Origin: Chitinophagaceae bacterium
GTDB taxonomy: Bacteria > Bacteroidota > Bacteroidia > Chitinophagales > Chitinophagaceae
NCBI GenBank assembly: GCA_016699815.1
Contig: CP065012.1
Coordinates: 2,326,001 to 2,390,000 of the forward strand
Reading direction: 5' to 3'
Length of the DNA: 64,000 nucleotides
The position numbers were made by a program, and so were the translations under genes. The notes below the pieces were generated by a model. The model was not told the origin of the DNA, did no database searches, and saw only the letters and a list, made by a program, of their open reading frames with translations. Below, piece after piece: positions 60,526 to 64,000 of the stretch (position 1 is the stretch's first letter; every line of letters starts with the position of its first letter).

Positions 60526-62964
60526 TTACTTAAACACCGTTTTTATATAATCTTCTGCATCTTTTCCTTTTGCCTTTACAATTTTATCAAAGGCAGATTT
60601 AAACAACGGGGTAATCCTGTCCTTATAAGCTTCGGGAATTGCATTAAAAAATACCACGATGTCATCAATACCTTTTTTTACAAGACTTAAATTGTTGAGT
60701 TTTGAAAGGTAATCTGCGTATTTTGAAGTGGTATTGAGCTTATCGAAGCTAAAGCCCATTTTATTATAGCTGCCGGCAACAACCTCAAAATCATCTTCTT
60801 TGCCCTGGCTGTACAGCAGGCTGTTAACGGCATCCCTTAAAGCGCCATGCATATCCCCACTTAATTTTTTTGCAAGGGCATAGGCATTATCCGGCTCTAT
60901 AACGGCAAGTGCAGCCAATCCTGCACCGGCAACAGAATATGAAGAGTCATTTACTGCCTGTTCAAATATTACCTTATTAGATGCGTCGCCATTTTTAGAA
61001 AGGAATTTAATAGCAGCAGCCCTTGTTTTTTTGTTGAAGTCGGTTTTGGCTATGCGTTCCATTTCTTCCAGTACCACTTTATCGGTTTTATAGGGTGTAC
61101 CCGATAATTTTTGTATAGTATAAGTTCTTATGCCTGCATATTTATCATATAAACCTTTTGCAATTTCGGGCATATTCTTTTTGGCAAAAAAATCAAGCGC
61201 TTCTTTCCTGTCCAAATAATTTTTTGCATACATCCACTGAGCTTTATATTCGTTTTCCGATTTATTATCTACTTTTTCTGCAAGCAATATTTTATCGCCG
61301 TCAACATTTATCAAATCAGGTTTTACAGTATAGGGAAAAGAAAAACTATCTACCAGGTTCTTTACCCACACATTGTGACGTACTTTGCTTGGCCCGTTAT
61401 ACACATCAATTGCAATAGGAAGTATAAATGCATTGCCCTCTTTTTGAACCTGCGATATTTTAACTGTTGCAACGCCAGGCTTGCTATAATCGTAATCTAT
61501 TTTCAATTTAGGTTGGCCGCTGCCATAATACCATTGGTTAAAAAACCAGTTGAGGTCTTTACCCGTTACTTCTTCAAAAGCAAGGCGCAATTGTTGTGCT
61601 TCGCCGGTTTTATATTTATTGGTAGATAAATAATTATTAAGGGATTTAAAGAAAGCATCATCTCCTACATAATTTCTCAGCATGTGCAAAATTCTTCCAC
61701 CTTTGTTATAGCTTACGGCATCAAATACATCTTCTTTATTGCTGTAATAAAACCTTACCAGGTCTTTGTGGTTACTGCCGCTCATTAGGTAGCCGCTCAT
61801 ATCTTCAAAATTATGTTCATCAGCAAAGTCTTTACCATATTTATATTCATCCCATAAGTACTCGCTGTAGTTGGCAAAACTTTCATTTACCGTTATATTG
61901 CTCCAGCTTTCAGTAGTAACAAGGTCGCCAAACCATTGGTGAAATAATTCATGGGCAATGGTTTCTTCCCAATGGTTGCCATCCAGTAATTGCCTGTTAT
62001 TTTGATAAGCGCTTTCCTGGTGAAGAGTTGCAGTAGTGTTTTCCATGGCGCCGCTTACATAATCCCTGCCTACAATTTGTGCATATTTTGGCCAGGGAAA
62101 ATCTACGCCAAGTTTGTCCGAAAAAAATGCAATCATTTCTGGGGTATTGCCAAAAACGCCCTTTGCATAAGGTGCTTGCGTTGGCTCCACGTAATAGCTC
62201 ACTTCTTTTCCTTTGTAGGGTTTATCTTTTATTACGCTGTATTCTCCTACACCCATAAAAAATAAATAGGGCGCATGTGGCAGGTCCATTTTCCAGTAAT
62301 CGGTACGAGTGCCGTCTGTATTTTTCTTTTCGCTTATTTTAAGCCCGTTGCTCAGTGTGGTATATTTAGCCGGAACGGTCATATAAATTTCTTCAGTGGT
62401 TTTTTGGTTGGGTTTATCTATAGTAACCATCCATACACTGTTGGCTTCTGTTTCACCTTGTGTCCAAATTTGGGTGGGTTTGCTTTTGTCTTCTCCAGTA
62501 GGGTTAATAAAATAAAGGCCTTTGGCATCAGTAATTGCCATGCTTCCCTTGGTTTTATAATCATTGGGTTTGCTGATGTAGTCAAAATACAATGTGTATT
62601 TTTCGCCACCGGTATAGGATTTATCCAGTTTTATATTCAACTGCTGGCCATCATATTTATATTGTAATAGTTTTTTTTGTGAGCCGGCAACAAGGGCAAC
62701 TTCTTTTATTTCCATTCCCTTTGCATCCAGTAAAACCGTATCTGTAGCATAAAAATGAGGTTGAAGCGTCAGCCATTCTTTACCATACATCCAGGCTTTA
62801 TCAAAGTCAAATTTAACTTCCAGCTTTGTATGAACAAGGTCATTTAATTTTTGATGGGTTTCCCGGTATATTTTCTTCCATGATGTGTCTTCAGGTTCAG
62901 AAAATTGGGCAAAACTAATGGTTACCGAAAGTGCAAGTGTAAGTAATAATAAAATTCTTTTCAT
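60526..62964 (-). CDS. M1-family aminopeptidase
   Basis: An 812-residue exported zinc metallopeptidase (signal peptide MKRILLLLTLALSVTISFAQ). The exopeptidase motif GAMEN is at residues 305-309. The zinc site HELFH is at 338-342 with the third ligand Glu361, 18 residues further on (WSNITVNESFANYSEY). The N-terminal saddle domain, the catalytic domain and a C-terminal HEAT-like helical domain (about 580-812) are all present. It trims N-terminal residues from peptides in the periplasm or outside. A TAGCTTTG box (62985-62992, minus strand) lies 20 bases before the ATG. Confidence 0.95.
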   Translation of the reverse strand: MKRILLLLTLALSVTISFAQFSEPEDTSWKKIYRETHQKLNDLVHTKLEVKFDFDKAWMYGKEWLTLQPHFYATDTVLLDAKGMEIKEVALVAGSQKKLLQYKYDGQQLNIKLDKSYTGGEKYTLYFDYISKPNDYKTKGSMAITDAKGLYFINPTGEDKSKPTQIWTQGETEANSVWMVTIDKPNQKTTEEIYMTVPAKYTTLSNGLKISEKKNTDGTRTDYWKMDLPHAPYLFFMGVGEYSVIKDKPYKGKEVSYYVEPTQAPYAKGVFGNTPEMIAFFSDKLGVDFPWPKYAQIVGRDYVSGAMENTTATLHQESAYQNNRQLLDGNHWEETIAHELFHQWFGDLVTTESWSNITVNESFANYSEYLWDEYKYGKDFADEHNFEDMSGYLMSGSNHKDLVRFYYSNKEDVFDAVSYNKGGRILHMLRNYVGDDAFFKSLNNYLSTNKYKTGEAQQLRLAFEEVTGKDLNWFFNQWYYGSGQPKLKIDYDYSKPGVATVKISQVQKEGNAFILPIAIDVYNGPSKVRHNVWVKNLVDSFSFPYTVKPDLINVDGDKILLAEKVDNKSENEYKAQWMYAKNYLDRKEALDFFAKKNMPEIAKGLYDKYAGIRTYTIQKLSGTPYKTDKVVLEEMERIAKTDFNKKTRAAAIKFLSKNGDASNKVIFEQAVNDSSYSVAGAGLAALAVIEPDNAYALAKKLSGDMHGALRDAVNSLLYSQGKEDDFEVVAGSYNKMGFSFDKLNTTSKYADYLSKLNNLSLVKKGIDDIVVFFNAIPEAYKDRITPLFKSAFDKIVKAKGKDAEDYIKTVFK

Positions 62965-63084
62965 TTTTTTTCGAGTTAAAGCACCAAAGCTAACGGGTCA
63001 TTTGCAAACAGTTAGTTATTTTTTTATAAAAGGCGTTTTTTAAGGATATTCTGTTTCTTAATGAGTTAATTTAGGGCTATTCTT

Positions 63085-63092
63085 TAGCTTTG
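63085..63092 (+). promoter_or_regulatory. Candidate -7 element at the start of the last gene
   Basis: TAGCTTTG matches TAnnTTTG and is only six bases before the ATG at 63099, so a transcript started there would be leaderless or nearly so. No clear -33 element. Confidence 0.35.
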
Positions 63093-63098
63093 TATTAA

Positions 63099-64000
63099 AT
63101 GAAAAAATTTTTTCTTTGGTTAATAATGATAGGCAATGCCTCCCTGGCCCTGGCCCAGCAACAGTATTTTGCCTACTTTCAAACCGATAACCACCAGCCT
63201 TTTTTTGTGAAATTAAATTCGAAACTTTTGAGTTCATCCTCATCGGGTTACCTTATTATTCCTAAGCTGCAAAATGGCGCATATATAATCCATCTGGGTT
63301 TCCCAAAAAATGAAAAGGCCGAACAAACTTTTAATTTTACTGTAAATGGCAGAGACCTGGGATATTTAATTAAAGATTTTGGCGAAAAAGGATGGGGATT
63401 GTTTAACTTTCAAACCATGGAGGTTTTAATGGCTTCTTTACCCTCTCCATCTCAAAAAAACTTAAAAGATACCAGTACCGATGCTTTTTCCAATATTTTA
63501 GCCAATGTGGTCAATACTCCATCTATTAAAGAAAAAACGGTAGAAGCGGCTGAGCAAAAAGTACAATTACCTGCGGTAAAAGTTAATACAGACAGTAATA
63601 ATGTAGCAACTGCTAAAAACAATGGCATGTATTTACATAAAAAATCCGATTCTGCCAATCAACCAACCCCTGTCAACAACAAGGTTGTACAATATAATAC
63701 AATTATAGAAACCGAGGGAAGAACATTTATATATATAGTAACGGAAAACGGGCAAAGCGATACAGTAAGGGTTTTTCTTCCGGTATCTAAAATTAAAACA
63801 ATAGCAAAACCCCTGGCAGAGGAAGGATTAAAAAAGGAAAATTCAGAAATTAAAAGTAAAAATCAAAAGCCTTCAGAAAAATTTCTGCAAATTGAGTTGC
63901 CCAATCCAAATGTTGGTAACGCATCAGGTCAGCCGGATTCAAGCCAAAAGCAAGCAAATAATGCAGGTGAAGGCAAACTAAAATTTAATTCCGATTGCAA
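63099..64000 (+). CDS. Secreted protein of unknown function, C-terminus cut off by window edge
   Basis: The first 300 codons are present and the frame is open to the window end. A signal peptide (MKKFFLWLIMIGNASLALAQ) is followed by a beta-rich domain (about residues 21-110: YFAYFQTDNHQPFFVKLNSK, GYLIIPKLQNGAYIIHLGFP, VNGRDLGYLIKDFGEKGWGL). The later part is rich in Lys, Ser, Asn, Gln and Val and looks flexible, apart from a possible second beta unit at about 200-230 (IETEGRTFIYIVTENGQSD). Family not recognised. It is divergent from the aminopeptidase gene. Confidence 0.75.
   Translation, partial: MKKFFLWLIMIGNASLALAQQQYFAYFQTDNHQPFFVKLNSKLLSSSSSGYLIIPKLQNGAYIIHLGFPKNEKAEQTFNFTVNGRDLGYLIKDFGEKGWGLFNFQTMEVLMASLPSPSQKNLKDTSTDAFSNILANVVNTPSIKEKTVEAAEQKVQLPAVKVNTDSNNVATAKNNGMYLHKKSDSANQPTPVNNKVVQYNTIIETEGRTFIYIVTENGQSDTVRVFLPVSKIKTIAKPLAEEGLKKENSEIKSKNQKPSEKFLQIELPNPNVGNASGQPDSSQKQANNAGEGKLKFNSDC

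Overview
The window looks like a chromosomal segment from a Bacteroidota bacterium, most likely a Chitinophagaceae-type (Sphingobacteriia/Chitinophagia) organism. The signs are an AT-rich genome, a SusC/SusD pair driven by an ECF sigma factor and a FecR anti-sigma factor, many secreted proteins and lipoproteins typical of the phylum (DUF3098, DUF4112, DUF5683, LamG and PD40 proteins), and repeated TAnnTTTG-type -7 promoter elements a short way upstream of start codons. No rRNA, tRNA or CRISPR array was seen. Genus assignment is inference only.

Layout. 1-13 kb: housekeeping and envelope genes. These are a truncated DPP-IV-like peptidase, a free-standing KAS III-like synthase, a secreted DUF6263-like protein, a TPR lipoprotein / rpe / geranylgeranyl-reductase-like operon, a PD40 beta-propeller protein, etfBA, a TPR protein with tilS, PAP2 phosphatase, rhomboid protease and rlmH. 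13-21.7 kb: a transport and regulation locus (ECF sigma, FecR, SusC with STN domain, SusD, two LamG lipoproteins) with no glycoside hydrolase inside it. 21.8-28.4 kb: pyk, pfkA, argS, uppP, a DUF3098 protein and ftsX. 28.7-44 kb, plus strand: leuS, the complex I operon nuoABCDHIJKLMN, a conserved hypothetical and dxs. nuoEFG are absent from their usual place. 44-50.5 kb: an OmpA-like lipoprotein, a Nudix hydrolase, folC, a secreted protein, an ACC deaminase-like PLP enzyme, a nucleotidyltransferase, a DUF4112 protein and a small alanine-rich lipoprotein.

50.6-53.8 kb: the most unusual part. A sigma factor overlaps by one base a membrane protein whose cytoplasmic N-terminus looks like an anti-sigma domain and whose exported part is a trypsin-like protease with an intact His/Asp/Ser triad. 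After a strong terminator comes an XRE regulator with a complete LexA/CI-type self-cleavage signature, a good promoter overlapped by inverted repeats, and then ssb. 54-64 kb: dapB, a degenerate IS3-family element, a DUF5683 protein in an operon with parA-parB, a membrane metallophosphoesterase, an M1 aminopeptidase and a truncated secreted protein.

Most of the window is ordinary core metabolism. The two sigma-factor modules (sigma/FecR/SusC and sigma/protease) are alternative ways of passing an envelope signal to transcription. The cleavable repressor next to ssb may be a third, DNA-damage-linked, response. These functional links are inferred from family knowledge and gene order.
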